In this document: positions 25,316 to 33,898 of the stretch, one piece after another | Layout: every line of letters begins with the position of its first letter | Numbering within the stretch: the first letter of the stretch is position 1 | IMG/VR virus record: IMGVR_UViG_3300023174_005338 | Span: 1 to 64,000 of that record | From: a virus | Reading direction: 5' to 3' (one strand) | Length of the DNA: 64,000 nucleotides | Translations under genes and position numbers: made by a program | Notes under the pieces: model-generated | The model's database searches: none | The model's input: the letters and a program-made list of their open reading frames with translations, nothing else | What the model was told of the DNA's origin: nothing

Positions 25316-27202
25316 ATGCATTTGCTCGAAGGTGGCAACGTATTCAAAGATGCCGATGGTCGTGCCCTGACCCAACGCATAAATCAGACCGATGTCAAGC
25401 CAACTCTGGCCTGGTTAGAAGAATTGGTGCCAGGTCTGGATCTACAAAACAACACCTTGGGCAGCACTGGTATCCGAGACACCAGTGGTGATCTTGACAT
25501 TGCCGTAGACAGCAAGCAGGTTACCAAAGAACAGATGGTAGCCCAACTCACACGTTGGGCACAGAGCCACGGGTTCAAGCCCGAAGAATGGGTGCGCAAG
25601 TCAGGCACCGCGGTGCACTTCAAGACACCCATCAATGGTCGCCCTGATTCAGGATTTGTGCAAACCGACTTTATGTTTTTACAGAATGTGCCTTGGTCAA
25701 AGTTTGTGCTGGGCGCCATGCCCACAGATAGCCGATACAAAGGCCGTGAGCGCAACGTGCTGATCAACAGCATAGCTAAAAGCAAGGGCTACAAGTTGAA
25801 TCAAATCGCAGGCATACAACGCAGAGATGACCCCACAAATAAGGTAATAACCGACGATCCAGATCAAGTTGCCAAGATTCTTCTTAACAAAACAGCCACA
25901 CGGCAAGATTTGGCTAGTGTAGAAACCATATTACAAGCTCTCAGCACAGATCCTGAACGTGAAGCCAAGTTGGCCGACTTCCGTGAACACATGAAGCGCG
26001 AAGGCCTGCCATTTATGGAAAGCGAAACACCTGCAGTAACCGGATACACAGAAGTAAATTTCCTGGCCAAGTTGCGTGATCGTATTGTTAAACAAGGCAT
26101 GCAACCTTTGATTGAGCAGACTTTGATGGAAGCCGAAGCTCGTATACCACACATCGAAGATCTGGTGTTTGATCGTGGCACACGTGGCATCGAAGAAGCC
26201 ATGGCCATCATACGTGCAGCCGCCGAGGATACTAGAAAAACAACCACAGTCAAATGGGATGGCAAACCTGCCATTATCTGGGGTAGAGATGAACAGGGCG
26301 ATTTTGTACTCACAGACAAGAGTGGCTTTGGTGCCAAAGGATATCAAGGCCGTGCCACCAGCATGGCGCAACTGGCCGGTATCATGAGTCAGCGTAGCGG
26401 TGAACGCGGTGAGCTGATTGGCATATATCAAAAACTATGGCCCATGCTGGAAGCAGCTACACCTGAAAAGTTCCGAGGATACGTGCAGGGCGACCTGCTG
26501 TATACCGAAACTCCGCCCGAAGTGTCGGGCAACTATGAATTCAAACCCAACTTTGTGGAATATCGTATTCCGGTTTCCAGCAAGTTGGGACAGGCCATTG
26601 GAGCCAGTGAAGTGGGCATAGCCGTGCATACCCGATACAAAACTGCCGACGCCACAGCCGAACCCATAAGAAGTGCAAATCTAGATCCAGTGCCAGGCCT
26701 GCTGATCATTGAGCCCACGGTCAAAGACATCCGGAATGTCACACCCAACAAAAAACTCGTAGATCAACTGCGTGCAGTCATCAGCTCGCACGGTGCTGAC
26801 ATCAACAGCTTGTTCAATCCCGTCGAGCTCAGAGCCGCACAGCTCAGCGACTTGCCGGCGCTGTGCAAACGCTACATCAACAGCAGAATCACCACTGACT
26901 ATGAAAATCTCCTGCCGGACTTTGGTGCTTGGTTGCAGAAAAACGTAACTCCAAGAAAATACAACAACATAGTGGAATACCTGCAGAGCCCTAGAAGCAA
27001 CATGTCGGGCATCACAGCCGCATTCACAGCATTCTTGCTGTTGCATGAAATCAAGATGGACATGCTGGCGCAGCTGGATCGCCAACAGCCCGGACAAGAA
27101 GGCTGGGTCTTGGCCACCGATGCCGGTCGTGCCAAGTTGGTCAATCGCTTTGGGTTCAGTGCCGGAAATAGGATCTTAAACAACCCCAATTTGGTCACCT
27201 AA
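25316..27202 (+). CDS. Fusion of a pol-beta-type nucleotidyltransferase and a ligase-like (KxDG) domain
   Basis: 628 residues. Domain 1 (about 40-130) has the nucleotidyltransferase signature G49-S50 then D59-L-D61, with a third Asp at D118 (V-Q-T-D-F-M-F). Domain 2 (about 270-500) has a nucleotidyl-lysine motif K313-W-D-G-K-P-A-I followed by beta strands and a Y-V-Q-G-D-L-L-Y block, like the ATP-dependent ligase/capping superfamily. Proteins with the second domain exist in T4-like phages. RNA or tRNA end repair is possible; nothing shows the substrate. An in-frame TTG at 25310 is an alternative start. Confidence 0.7.
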   Translation: MHLLEGGNVFKDADGRALTQRINQTDVKPTLAWLEELVPGLDLQNNTLGSTGIRDTSGDLDIAVDSKQVTKEQMVAQLTRWAQSHGFKPEEWVRKSGTAVHFKTPINGRPDSGFVQTDFMFLQNVPWSKFVLGAMPTDSRYKGRERNVLINSIAKSKGYKLNQIAGIQRRDDPTNKVITDDPDQVAKILLNKTATRQDLASVETILQALSTDPEREAKLADFREHMKREGLPFMESETPAVTGYTEVNFLAKLRDRIVKQGMQPLIEQTLMEAEARIPHIEDLVFDRGTRGIEEAMAIIRAAAEDTRKTTTVKWDGKPAIIWGRDEQGDFVLTDKSGFGAKGYQGRATSMAQLAGIMSQRSGERGELIGIYQKLWPMLEAATPEKFRGYVQGDLLYTETPPEVSGNYEFKPNFVEYRIPVSSKLGQAIGASEVGIAVHTRYKTADATAEPIRSANLDPVPGLLIIEPTVKDIRNVTPNKKLVDQLRAVISSHGADINSLFNPVELRAAQLSDLPALCKRYINSRITTDYENLLPDFGAWLQKNVTPRKYNNIVEYLQSPRSNMSGITAAFTAFLLLHEIKMDMLAQLDRQQPGQEGWVLATDAGRAKLVNRFGFSAGNRILNNPNLVT

Positions 27203-27223
27203 CTCCTGATTTTTACCAAAAGG

Positions 27224-27231
27224 TATAAATA
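27224..27231 (+). promoter_or_regulatory. Consensus T4-type late promoter TATAAATA
   Basis: A perfect octamer 40 nt upstream of a gene with a strong AAGGAG ribosome-binding site. This is the most canonical late unit in the window. Confidence 0.82.
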
Positions 27232-27271
27232 AAAGTAGGCCCATTGAGGCCATATATTAAGGAGATTTAAA

Positions 27272-27670
27272 ATGGCATTTATTACTAAAGTTTCTGGTGG
27301 CTCACAACCAGTATTTGCATCTGACGTATTAAACGGTCCAGTTGCTCAAGGTGCAAACATTGTTGCACAAGGTCCTGTTCAAGTAGCCGGTCCCAAGTTA
27401 GACTTTTACACTTTCACAGCTAACGCAACTCTAGTTGCTCAAGGTGGTGTAAATGGTTTTGTTGCCAACGTTATCCAAGCGTTGCAACAGACAACCACGG
27501 TTGCTATGTATCAAGTTCCAACAACAACAACCATTGCAGTTGCTACATATCCAGATGGCGCATTTGGTAACGTTGCTCTTGCTTTGGCTGCTGCGCAAGG
27601 TGCGAATGCTACAATCGGTATCAGCTCTGCCACTGGCACAGCTGCATTCACAAACTTGGATAATCTATAA
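27272..27670 (+). CDS. Abundant late virion protein candidate
   Basis: 132 residues, rich in Ala, Val, Thr, Gly and Gln, with almost no charge and no motif I recognise. The single gene is flanked by a consensus late promoter, an AAGGAG ribosome-binding site and a strong terminator. It also uses a favoured codon set (GCT, GTT, CAA). That layout is typical of a highly expressed structural protein such as a decoration or fibre-associated protein. Confidence 0.6.
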   Translation: MAFITKVSGGSQPVFASDVLNGPVAQGANIVAQGPVQVAGPKLDFYTFTANATLVAQGGVNGFVANVIQALQQTTTVAMYQVPTTTTIAVATYPDGAFGNVALALAAAQGANATIGISSATGTAAFTNLDNL

Positions 27671-27693
27671 TTAGTCAAATTTGTAACCACACT

Positions 27694-27716
27694 AAACCCG
27701 CTCCGGCGGGTTTTTT
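27694..27716 (+). terminator. Rho-independent terminator
   Basis: An AAACCCGC / GCGGGTTT stem with a TCCG loop and a T-run, after the abundant late gene. Confidence 0.9.
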
Positions 27717-27717
27717 G

Positions 27718-27754
27718 TTGACTTTATTGATCATCGTGCTACAATAGTTAAATA
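27718..27754 (+). promoter_or_regulatory. Overlapping sigma70-like and late promoter elements
   Basis: TTGACT (27718-27723), 16 nt, TACAAT (27740-27745), then TTAAATA (27748-27754) with only 4 nt to ATG 27759. Either element would give a leaderless or almost leaderless transcript. Confidence 0.6.
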
Positions 27755-27758
27755 CATC

Positions 27759-28013
27759 ATGCAGGTCAGCAAAATCACAGAACTCACAGTGTTTGAAAGT
27801 CCCGACGGTGGACGCACGGTGTACGCTAGAAAACCCGGGGACTCCAAGCGAGAGTTGCATTGGCAAGATCCCAACCTGCAACAAGAGCTCAAAGAACTGG
27901 AACAACAAAAACGTTGGGTAGACATATTTTCAGCACGTCGAGACAATGTGGAACTGGATCGCCTGTGTGAACAGGTTGAAATTATCTATGAACTGGCCAG
28001 GAAGGACTCATGA
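27759..28013 (+). CDS. Small conserved late protein
   Basis: 84 residues. The N-terminal half is beta-like with G-G-R-T-V-Y-A-R-K-P-G-D, and the C-terminal half is a charged helix. No function is recognised. It is coupled to the next gene by ATGA. Confidence 0.62.
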   Translation: MQVSKITELTVFESPDGGRTVYARKPGDSKRELHWQDPNLQQELKELEQQKRWVDIFSARRDNVELDRLCEQVEIIYELARKDS

Positions 28014-28438
28014 GATTTGCCTGCCAGACCCTGTTTGATATCACGGCCACGGGTACCACGGGGCACTGCAAGTCTGTACGCATGCCTTACAGTGATGCGG
28101 CTGGACAGGTTATACGTGACCAAGTTACCTGGAATCGCAGCCGCAACCAACAACGCAACTGGGAGACCCTGCAACAGATCCTGAGCCTACGCACACAAAT
28201 CATGCAGATCACCGTGCCTGTGACCGACCAAACTGGCACACGCTGGATGTTTGAATTTGAAACTGACACAGCCGGAGCTTTTGGGCCCGACGAGGATGCC
28301 ACCGTGATTCTTCGCCAAGATGCTGCGGGTGTGCCCATGTTGGGAGAACTTGACAACAAGCCTGACCTAGACCCTTATCTAGTGACCACTGGCCCGCGTC
28401 AGAATATCTGGTTTGCCTCTGTAGGCATAAATACATAA
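28010..28438 (+). CDS. Conserved phage protein of unknown function
   Basis: 142 residues. Conserved-looking features are the N-terminal F-D-I-T-x-T-G-T-T-G, an R-N-Q-Q-R-N-W-E-T-L-x-Q-I-L-S-L-R helix near 45-60, and a C-terminal aromatic F-E-F-E block. Similar short proteins occur in structural regions of T4-like phages. No catalytic motif is evident. Confidence 0.62.
   Translation: MRFACQTLFDITATGTTGHCKSVRMPYSDAAGQVIRDQVTWNRSRNQQRNWETLQQILSLRTQIMQITVPVTDQTGTRWMFEFETDTAGAFGPDEDATVILRQDAAGVPMLGELDNKPDLDPYLVTTGPRQNIWFASVGINT
28428..28433 (+). promoter_or_regulatory. Late-type promoter element ATAAATA
   Basis: The element lies at the end of the upstream coding region, 17 nt before the ATG at 28451. 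Confidence 0.45.
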
Positions 28439-28450
28439 TGGAGACACAGC

Positions 28451-28714
28451 ATGGTTGAGCCCACTGACATAGAAAAGAAAAGTCTGGAAGCACACGTGGA
28501 ACTTTGTGCTGAACGCTACAATGCCCTGGAAAACAGACTGGATCACGTGGACGCCAAGATCTCCAGTCTGTCTGATGTGATTCGCGAAGTGCATGACATG
28601 GTTCAACGCATGAGCGAAAAACGCACAGATCAACTCATTGGCTGGGGCGTGGGCCTGATAGGCGCTCTGTCAGCCACTGTGATATATCTGGTCACACACT
28701 ACGTATTGAAATGA
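28451..28714 (+). CDS. Coiled-coil protein with C-terminal membrane anchor
   Basis: 87 residues: an amphipathic coiled coil (about 8-58) followed by one transmembrane helix (63-84) and a short end. Small tail-anchored proteins of this sort in T4-like phages are sometimes proposed as holin or lysis accessory proteins. No proof here. It ends in an ATGA overlap. Confidence 0.65.
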   Translation: MVEPTDIEKKSLEAHVELCAERYNALENRLDHVDAKISSLSDVIREVHDMVQRMSEKRTDQLIGWGVGLIGALSATVIYLVTHYVLK

Positions 28715-29208
28715 TCAGCGAACGTGAAGTAGAACGGGTATTCCGCCAGGAATTCCGAGATCTCATGCCCAATGTGATCTGGCAAAACGACGACGGCGTG
28801 TACGAAGTTTTTGGACGCTACAGGATACAGCCGGAATCTCGAGGATTCCGGGTGTTTTGTAGTGCCACAGATGTGGGTGTGTTTGCCACCACAAGAACAG
28901 CACTCAGCTGGTGCATAGCCGACAAAAATCAGGCCTACAACACAGCCCGAGAACTTTTGACCACTGACAACAAGTTGGCCGCGCTGACTGCCGACATAGC
29001 CACCCGTGCTGGCATAGGTGATCGCAGCCGAGATCCTGCGCTACGTGAAATCATTTTAACCAAGCTGGAAAGCAAGATCATACACAAAAAACACCTGGAA
29101 AATCAGCTGACCAAATATGTGAACTGGGCTAAATATTCGCAACAACGAGGATTTGAAGATGAAACTGCAAGAACTGGCCGTGGCCAACCCAATAAAACAA
29201 GCCGCTAA
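28711..29208 (+). CDS. Hypothetical late protein
   Basis: 165 residues. The N-terminal domain has alternating strands with G-R-Y-R-I and A-T-T-R-T-A-L-S-W-C, and a Lys/Gln-rich helical C-terminus follows. No recognised function. The 3' end overlaps the scaffold-like gene by 50 nt, an unusually long overlap for this window. Confidence 0.6.
   Translation: MISEREVERVFRQEFRDLMPNVIWQNDDGVYEVFGRYRIQPESRGFRVFCSATDVGVFATTRTALSWCIADKNQAYNTARELLTTDNKLAALTADIATRAGIGDRSRDPALREIILTKLESKIIHKKHLENQLTKYVNWAKYSQQRGFEDETARTGRGQPNKTSR
29130..29135 (+). promoter_or_regulatory. Late-type promoter element TAAATA
   Basis: GCTAAATA inside the preceding coding region, 23 nt before ATG 29159, with a CGAGGA ribosome-binding site between. 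Confidence 0.5.
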
Positions 29209-30016
29209 GGTATTTGAAAGTTACTTTGGACAAGGCGTCAACTTTGGTGATCTGACCTCTCAACAGGCCAGCCACATGCTGAAACGTGTGCGGAGCATGA
29301 TTGCCGAACACCGCAGAACTCCAGAATTCCATAGTAGCGAGCAAAATCCTGCCTATTTGAAACTGGTGGTCATGGAACAGGCCTTGGCCGCCACAGCTTC
29401 AGCACCACAGCAAACTCCTCAGCAAGCACAAGCCGCTATGACTCTTAAACGTCAGCAAGATCAGCGTGCCCTAGACGACGAAGACAAACAATTAACACAA
29501 CAGGCTCAGGCTATCACAGCCAGAAAAGCTGCCATACAAAAACAAAAAGCCATGTTGGAAGGACGTCGCAGTCTCAAACAACGTCTCAAAGAAGCTAGTG
29601 AAGTCCAACAAGCTCAGGTAGTGTTGGCCAGCCAAGACATGGTTGACCAAGTACAGGGCATGAGCGAAGACATCAGCGCCATGCAATTCAAAGACCTTCC
29701 AGCCTTGGTGGATCAGATCAAGAACGAAGTTGGTGTGGATCAGGCCATGCAGTTCAACACAGATGCCACAGCAGCCTTGAGTGGACTGTTGCAAAATCTG
29801 CAAACAGCCAAGACACAACTGGAAGCAGCCTTGGGAGTGGTCACAGGACAAGCTCCAATAGTACCCGGTGCTGACATGACCGCAGGAATGGCACCTGCTG
29901 GCGAAATGCCAGCTGAGTTACCAGCACCTGGCGAAGAAGAAATTGATGTCACTGATGTAGACATTGAAGAACCTGTTACAGAACCTGCTTCTACTCTGGG
30001 TCGTGCTCGCAGATAA
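29159..30016 (+). CDS. Helical virion-associated or scaffold-like protein
   Basis: 285 residues. The N-terminus (K-L-Q-E-L-A-V-A-N-P-I-K-Q-A-A-K-V-F-E-S-Y) resembles leaders of cyanophage structural-region proteins. A long Gln/Ala/Lys coiled coil (70-150), a second helical domain (Q-D-M-V-D-Q-V-Q-G-M near 160) and an Ala/Pro/Glu-rich acidic tail follow. The layout suits an assembly scaffold or tape-like protein; I cannot assign it exactly. ATG 29159 is chosen because the ribosome-binding site fits; a TTG lies 6 nt upstream. Confidence 0.62.
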   Translation: MKLQELAVANPIKQAAKVFESYFGQGVNFGDLTSQQASHMLKRVRSMIAEHRRTPEFHSSEQNPAYLKLVVMEQALAATASAPQQTPQQAQAAMTLKRQQDQRALDDEDKQLTQQAQAITARKAAIQKQKAMLEGRRSLKQRLKEASEVQQAQVVLASQDMVDQVQGMSEDISAMQFKDLPALVDQIKNEVGVDQAMQFNTDATAALSGLLQNLQTAKTQLEAALGVVTGQAPIVPGADMTAGMAPAGEMPAELPAPGEEEIDVTDVDIEEPVTEPASTLGRARR

Positions 30017-30363
30017 TGTTGATCCGTGAGTTTGCTCTAGACAAAAACGTCAACGACCCGGTCAAGCTCCTGGCCCTGGCCACCTTTCTCAAAGACCGTG
30101 CCCAAGATGAAAATGCACAGGCACAAATCAGTCAGGATGCTTTTATTGAAGCTGCCAAAAGTCTTGATATTACGATAACTCCAGAAAGCCTGGCTGAACT
30201 TATTTCAAAAGATCCACTTAAAAATGTGCTAGAACCCCTGGAGCCCAATTCTGGCGTGGTCAGATTCAAAGGCAACACCGAAGAGGTCACAGGTATGACG
30301 GTGGATCAAGCTCGTGCTGTGGTAGATGCCAATGCCAAGTCCGCAATGCGGCGCCGCCAATAA
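30016..30363 (+). CDS. Conserved small protein of T4-like phages
   Basis: 115 residues. It has a short N-terminal leader, an A-x-F-L-K-D-R-A helix, and S-Q-D-A-F-I-E-A-A-K-S-L-D-I-T-I-T-P near 40, with G-S/N-G-V-V-R-F-K-G-N near 80. It is close to a family I remember from cyanophages, function unknown. Its start overlaps the preceding stop by 1 nt, and it may work with the scaffold-like protein. Confidence 0.68.
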   Translation: MLIREFALDKNVNDPVKLLALATFLKDRAQDENAQAQISQDAFIEAAKSLDITITPESLAELISKDPLKNVLEPLEPNSGVVRFKGNTEEVTGMTVDQARAVVDANAKSAMRRRQ

Positions 30364-30373
30364 CCAAAATCAG

Positions 30374-30402
30374 TTGTAAATACCTAGGCAGTGTGTTACA
30401 AT
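30374..30402 (+). promoter_or_regulatory. Sigma70-like promoter of the iscU-iscA operon
   Basis: TTGTAA (30374-30379), 17-nt spacer and TACAAT (30397-30402), followed by an AAGGAG site before ATG 30420. A TAAATA also overlaps the -35 region, so late expression is possible too. Confidence 0.65.
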
Positions 30403-30419
30403 AACTCAAGGAGTGTGAA

Positions 30420-30803
30420 ATGGCCTATTCTGAAAAAGTAATCGATCATTATGAAAACCCACGCAATGTGGGCAAGATGGACGTGGGCGATGTCAATGTA
30501 GGTACCGGCATGGTTGGTGCGCCGGCCTGCGGTGATGTAATGAAACTACAAATTCGAGTAGAAGATGGAATCATACAAGATGCGAAATTTAAGACTTACG
30601 GTTGCGGCTCTGCTATTGCGTCGAGTTCGTTGCTCACGGAATGGGTCAAGGGTAAAACTCTGGAGCAAGCAGGAGCGATTAAGAACTCACAGATTGCAGA
30701 AGAGCTCGCATTACCGCCGGTCAAGATCCATTGCTCGATCCTGGCTGAGGACGCGATCAAAGCTGCTATCGAAGATTACAAGAGAAAACATCTAGATGAT
30801 TGA
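30420..30803 (+). CDS. iscU: IscU-type iron-sulfur cluster scaffold
   Basis: 127 residues, full length. It carries the three cluster Cys C37, C62 and C105, the assembly Asp D39, H104, and the L-P-P-V-K (98-102) loop recognised by the HscA chaperone. It would assemble [2Fe-2S] clusters using sulfur from a host IscS. It overlaps the iscA-like gene by 8 nt. Clients in this phage could include the radical SAM enzyme and the CDGSH-like protein; that is inference. Confidence 0.95.
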   Translation: MAYSEKVIDHYENPRNVGKMDVGDVNVGTGMVGAPACGDVMKLQIRVEDGIIQDAKFKTYGCGSAIASSSLLTEWVKGKTLEQAGAIKNSQIAEELALPPVKIHCSILAEDAIKAAIEDYKRKHLDD

Positions 30804-31116
30804 AGTAACTGATGCAGCCAGTAAGAAAATCCAACAGAATCTTGCTCGTAGAGGCAACGGTATTGGCATACGCATAGGAACTAGAACCACGGGTTGTTCG
30901 GGTCTGGCCTATGTGTTAGAATATGTAGACCAACCAGCTGACACTGATCAGGTATTTGAGGCTGACAAATTTAAAATTGTAGTAGATCCCAAGAGTTTGC
31001 CTATTGTGGACGGCATCACGGTGGATTATGTGCGTCAAGGACTCAACGAAGGCTTTGAATTTATTAACCAAAAAGAACGAGACCGCTGTGGGTGCGGGGA
31101 AAGTTTCCGAGTCTAA
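30796..31116 (+). CDS. iscA: IscA/ErpA-type iron-sulfur carrier
   Basis: 106 residues with the A-type carrier Cys triad C34, C98 and C100 (C-G-C-G-E-S-F), and the T-T-G-C-S-G-L-A-Y motif. It would pass clusters from IscU to apo-proteins. Encoded directly after iscU with an 8-nt overlap. Whether it is closer to IscA or ErpA cannot be settled by eye. Confidence 0.93.
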   Translation: MIEVTDAASKKIQQNLARRGNGIGIRIGTRTTGCSGLAYVLEYVDQPADTDQVFEADKFKIVVDPKSLPIVDGITVDYVRQGLNEGFEFINQKERDRCGCGESFRV

Positions 31117-31117
31117 T

Positions 31118-31828
31118 TTGTACAATCCACGATTTGATTATCAACCCTTGAACCGGGTCACCGAAGACGGCCGCAGGCTTTATGATACTCCAGGCGGCAA
31201 GTTGCCCAGTGTCACTACAATCCTAGAAAAAACCAAGCCCGAAGAAAAGAAACAAGCACTCCAAGAGTGGCGCAATCGTGTGGGGCATGCACAGGCACAG
31301 GCCATAACCACAGAAGCTGCCAATCGTGGCACTAGAATGCACACCTATCTTGAGCACTATGTAAAAACAGGCGAGTTGAAAGAACAAGGATCAAATCCGT
31401 TTGGCTGGGCCAGCCATGCCATGGCACAAACTGTGATTGAAGATGGGCTCAAAAATGTCACGGAGTTTTGGGGAGTAGAAATACCCTTGTATTTTCCCAA
31501 ACTGTATGCTGGAACCAGCGATGGCGCAGGAATACATCTCCGTGAGGAAAGTATTCTAGACTACAAGCAAACAAATAAACCCAAGCGTAGAGAATGGATT
31601 GAAGATTACTTTCTACAACTAGCAGCCTATGCTCTTGCACACAACGAAGTATATGGTACAAATATTCGCAGGGGTGTAGTGCTGATGTGCGTGAAACCTC
31701 CAGTGGACACCCAGGGGCGTCCCACAGCCCGCCCAGAATATCAGGAATTTGTGTTGGAAACTGCGGATTTTGACCATTGGGCTGACGCATGGTGGCGCAG
31801 ACTTGAGCAATACTACCTGCTGACCTAA
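31118..31828 (+). CDS. PD-(D/E)XK nuclease, RecB/Cas4-like
   Basis: 236 residues. Motif blocks are P-S-V-T-T-I-L (near 26), R-G-T-R-M-H-T-Y-L-E (near 70), A-G-T-S-D-G-A-G-I-H and S-I-L-D-Y-K-Q-T-N-K near 145, giving the catalytic D, D/E-x-K set, with a downstream Q-L-A-A-Y-A helix. It fits the exonuclease family found in T4-like cyanophages. The start is uncertain: TTG 31118 directly after the iscA stop is preferred, with GTG 31088 as an alternative. Confidence 0.8.
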   Translation: MYNPRFDYQPLNRVTEDGRRLYDTPGGKLPSVTTILEKTKPEEKKQALQEWRNRVGHAQAQAITTEAANRGTRMHTYLEHYVKTGELKEQGSNPFGWASHAMAQTVIEDGLKNVTEFWGVEIPLYFPKLYAGTSDGAGIHLREESILDYKQTNKPKRREWIEDYFLQLAAYALAHNEVYGTNIRRGVVLMCVKPPVDTQGRPTARPEYQEFVLETADFDHWADAWWRRLEQYYLLT

Positions 31829-31833
31829 ACAGC

Positions 31834-31839
31834 TAAATA
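31834..31839 (+). promoter_or_regulatory. Late-type promoter element TAAATA
   Basis: GCTAAATA 26 nt upstream of the tail-fibre start, with an AAGGA box in between. Confidence 0.6.
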
Positions 31840-31865
31840 CTGGATAGAATTCAAGGACAACTCAA

Positions 31866-33458
31866 GTGGCCATTGTACAAATATCACAGATAACAAACCG
31901 AAAAGGTTTACAAGAAAATCTACCACAACTAGCTGGTGCAGAACTGGGCTGGAGTGTTGATACTAGGCAATTGTACATCGGCAATGGTACCTTGGAAGAA
32001 GGTGCTCCTGTAATTGGTAATACTGAGATACTGACAGAATTCTCGGACATCCTAAATTTTACCAATACCTATACCTACAAAGGCGAAGCAGCCGGCTACA
32101 CAGTACAAACAGGACCAACTGCTGGCACACCTGTCACACAGAGTTTGCAGTCATGGCTGGATCAGTTTGCCACGGTCAAAGATTTTGGCGCCACTGGCGA
32201 TGGAGTTACCGACGATACTGCGGCCATTAATCGCGCCCTGTATCAGCTGTTTTGCAGAGAAGTCAATCCACAAATACGTCGCAGTCTATTCTTTCCAGCT
32301 GGGGTGTATCGTGTGACCAGTGCCATCAAGATTCCGCCATATGCCACCTTGTATGGCGAAGGCAACGACAATTCTGTGATAGCCATGGATGATGGCGTGG
32401 CCGACTATGTGGCCCGCACTGCAGACAGTTTACAAAATATTGGAGTCAACATTGGTGATGCTGGAGCCACTGCTCCAGAATACATCACCATTACCAACAT
32501 GGGATTCACACACTCCGATCCTGAACAAGATGTGTTCCTAGTACAAGACGCCACCAACTGTCGCTTTCAAAATGTAGGATTCCGTGGCACATCAACCACG
32601 GCCGACTTAGATTCTGATGCAAATGGATCTATTGGTGTGAGTTTTGCCAGCACCAGTGCCTTGGTCTGTGAACAGATCACCTTTGATGGTTGCGTGTTTA
32701 GTGGACTGGTCTGGGGTATCAACACCAACCAGCAAACCAAGGCTGTGACCATCACGACCTCACTGTTTGATACCTTGTATCGAGGCATTGTGTTGGGCAC
32801 GGCCGCAGTGACCAACGGTGGGCCCACTGGCACTCGCATCATAGGCAACATGTTTGACAACATCTATGCAGAAGGCATCATATTTGGCTCCAATCTTGTG
32901 TTGGCCATCAATGCCAGCGGTCACAACATTTTCTATGATGTGGGCAATCATTTTACAGGTGCTACTGGCACACCGGCCACCAGCATCATCAGCATACAAA
33001 GCAACAACAATGTCAGCATCAGTGACCTGTTTGCCAGAACAGATGCATTTGCCACTGCCTATCCTAGAATTGATCTCAACAACACTGTGAGCATAGCCAC
33101 CACCAATGGCGGCCAGTTGGCCATGGGCTCATACACACGCGAAAGTGGCGGCACTGCCACATTGACCGACAATGACACAGGCACAGTATTTGATCTTGAT
33201 GCTACCGTAATCCGTGCATTCAGCGTAAATTATACCATTGTACGGAATTTTTCATATCGTACTGGCACCATCATGGTGGCATCTGATGTGGGTGATTCCA
33301 GTTTAGGAATCAGCAGCAGTGATGACTATGTAGAAAACAACAATACCGGTATTACTTTAACAGTTGATCAAGCAGGTGATACAGTCAGTCTGACCTACTC
33401 TGCTACCAATGCTGGCACCAATGCCACAATGACCTATAGTATCACGTACCTAGCTTGA
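31866..33458 (+). CDS. Tail fibre/tailspike with pectate-lyase-like beta-helix
   Basis: 530 residues from a GTG start. Residues 1-60 are the attachment module seen on cyanophage fibres (R-K-G-L-Q-E-N-L-P-Q-L-A-G-A-E-L-G-W-S). Residues about 100-380 start with V-K-D-F-G-A-T-G-D-G-V-T-D-D-T-A-A-I, the classic entry to a pectate-lyase-type right-handed beta-helix that may bind or cut host polysaccharide. The C-terminal 150 residues are Thr/Ser/Asn-rich and may trimerise. Probably decides host range. Confidence 0.85.
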   Translation: MAIVQISQITNRKGLQENLPQLAGAELGWSVDTRQLYIGNGTLEEGAPVIGNTEILTEFSDILNFTNTYTYKGEAAGYTVQTGPTAGTPVTQSLQSWLDQFATVKDFGATGDGVTDDTAAINRALYQLFCREVNPQIRRSLFFPAGVYRVTSAIKIPPYATLYGEGNDNSVIAMDDGVADYVARTADSLQNIGVNIGDAGATAPEYITITNMGFTHSDPEQDVFLVQDATNCRFQNVGFRGTSTTADLDSDANGSIGVSFASTSALVCEQITFDGCVFSGLVWGINTNQQTKAVTITTSLFDTLYRGIVLGTAAVTNGGPTGTRIIGNMFDNIYAEGIIFGSNLVLAINASGHNIFYDVGNHFTGATGTPATSIISIQSNNNVSISDLFARTDAFATAYPRIDLNNTVSIATTNGGQLAMGSYTRESGGTATLTDNDTGTVFDLDATVIRAFSVNYTIVRNFSYRTGTIMVASDVGDSSLGISSSDDYVENNNTGITLTVDQAGDTVSLTYSATNAGTNATMTYSITYLA

Positions 33459-33871
33459 TCTGGCCTGCCACATTTTCTGCCCGGCTGGAGAGCTGGAATC
33501 TCCTGCGTGACCAATGTCAAAATCTTCCTGCACAAACCGCTCTTGAAGACATCAATGCCTGGTGGTTTCGGGCACCCTGGCGACCTTACTACCTACACTG
33601 GGATGATCAACTAACTTGGCCCGATCCCTGGCAACTTTTGAGCGATGACATCTACTGTGAACTTGCAAGAGGCCTAGGAATCCTGTATACTATTACTTTG
33701 CTAGACCGTGCAGATTTGGCACCGGCCGAATTGGTTTTGACCCAAGATGATGTGAATTTAGTCCTGGTAGCCAAAGAAAAATATATACTTAATTGGGCCG
33801 CTGACACGGTAGTAAATACCATCCAAGCAACAACGATCAAACGGCAATACCAGCAACACCAAATAGCATAG
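33455..33871 (+). CDS. Conserved phage protein downstream of the tail fibre
   Basis: 138 residues starting at TTG within a TTGA overlap with the fibre stop. It is Trp-rich (A-W-W-F-R-A-P-W-R-P-Y-Y-L-H-W). Similar proteins follow fibre genes in T4-like cyanophages. It may be a fibre chaperone or an attachment protein, which is inference from position. Confidence 0.65.
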   Translation: MIWPATFSARLESWNLLRDQCQNLPAQTALEDINAWWFRAPWRPYYLHWDDQLTWPDPWQLLSDDIYCELARGLGILYTITLLDRADLAPAELVLTQDDVNLVLVAKEKYILNWAADTVVNTIQATTIKRQYQQHQIA

Positions 33872-33898
33872 CAATAAAACAATTTAGAACGAGAGAAA

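Noticed and set aside
33815-33822. TAAATA near the end of the gene at 33455 as the nrdA late promoter
   Set aside because: It is inside coding sequence, about 80 nt from nrdA, and a nucleotide-reduction gene is expected to be early or middle.
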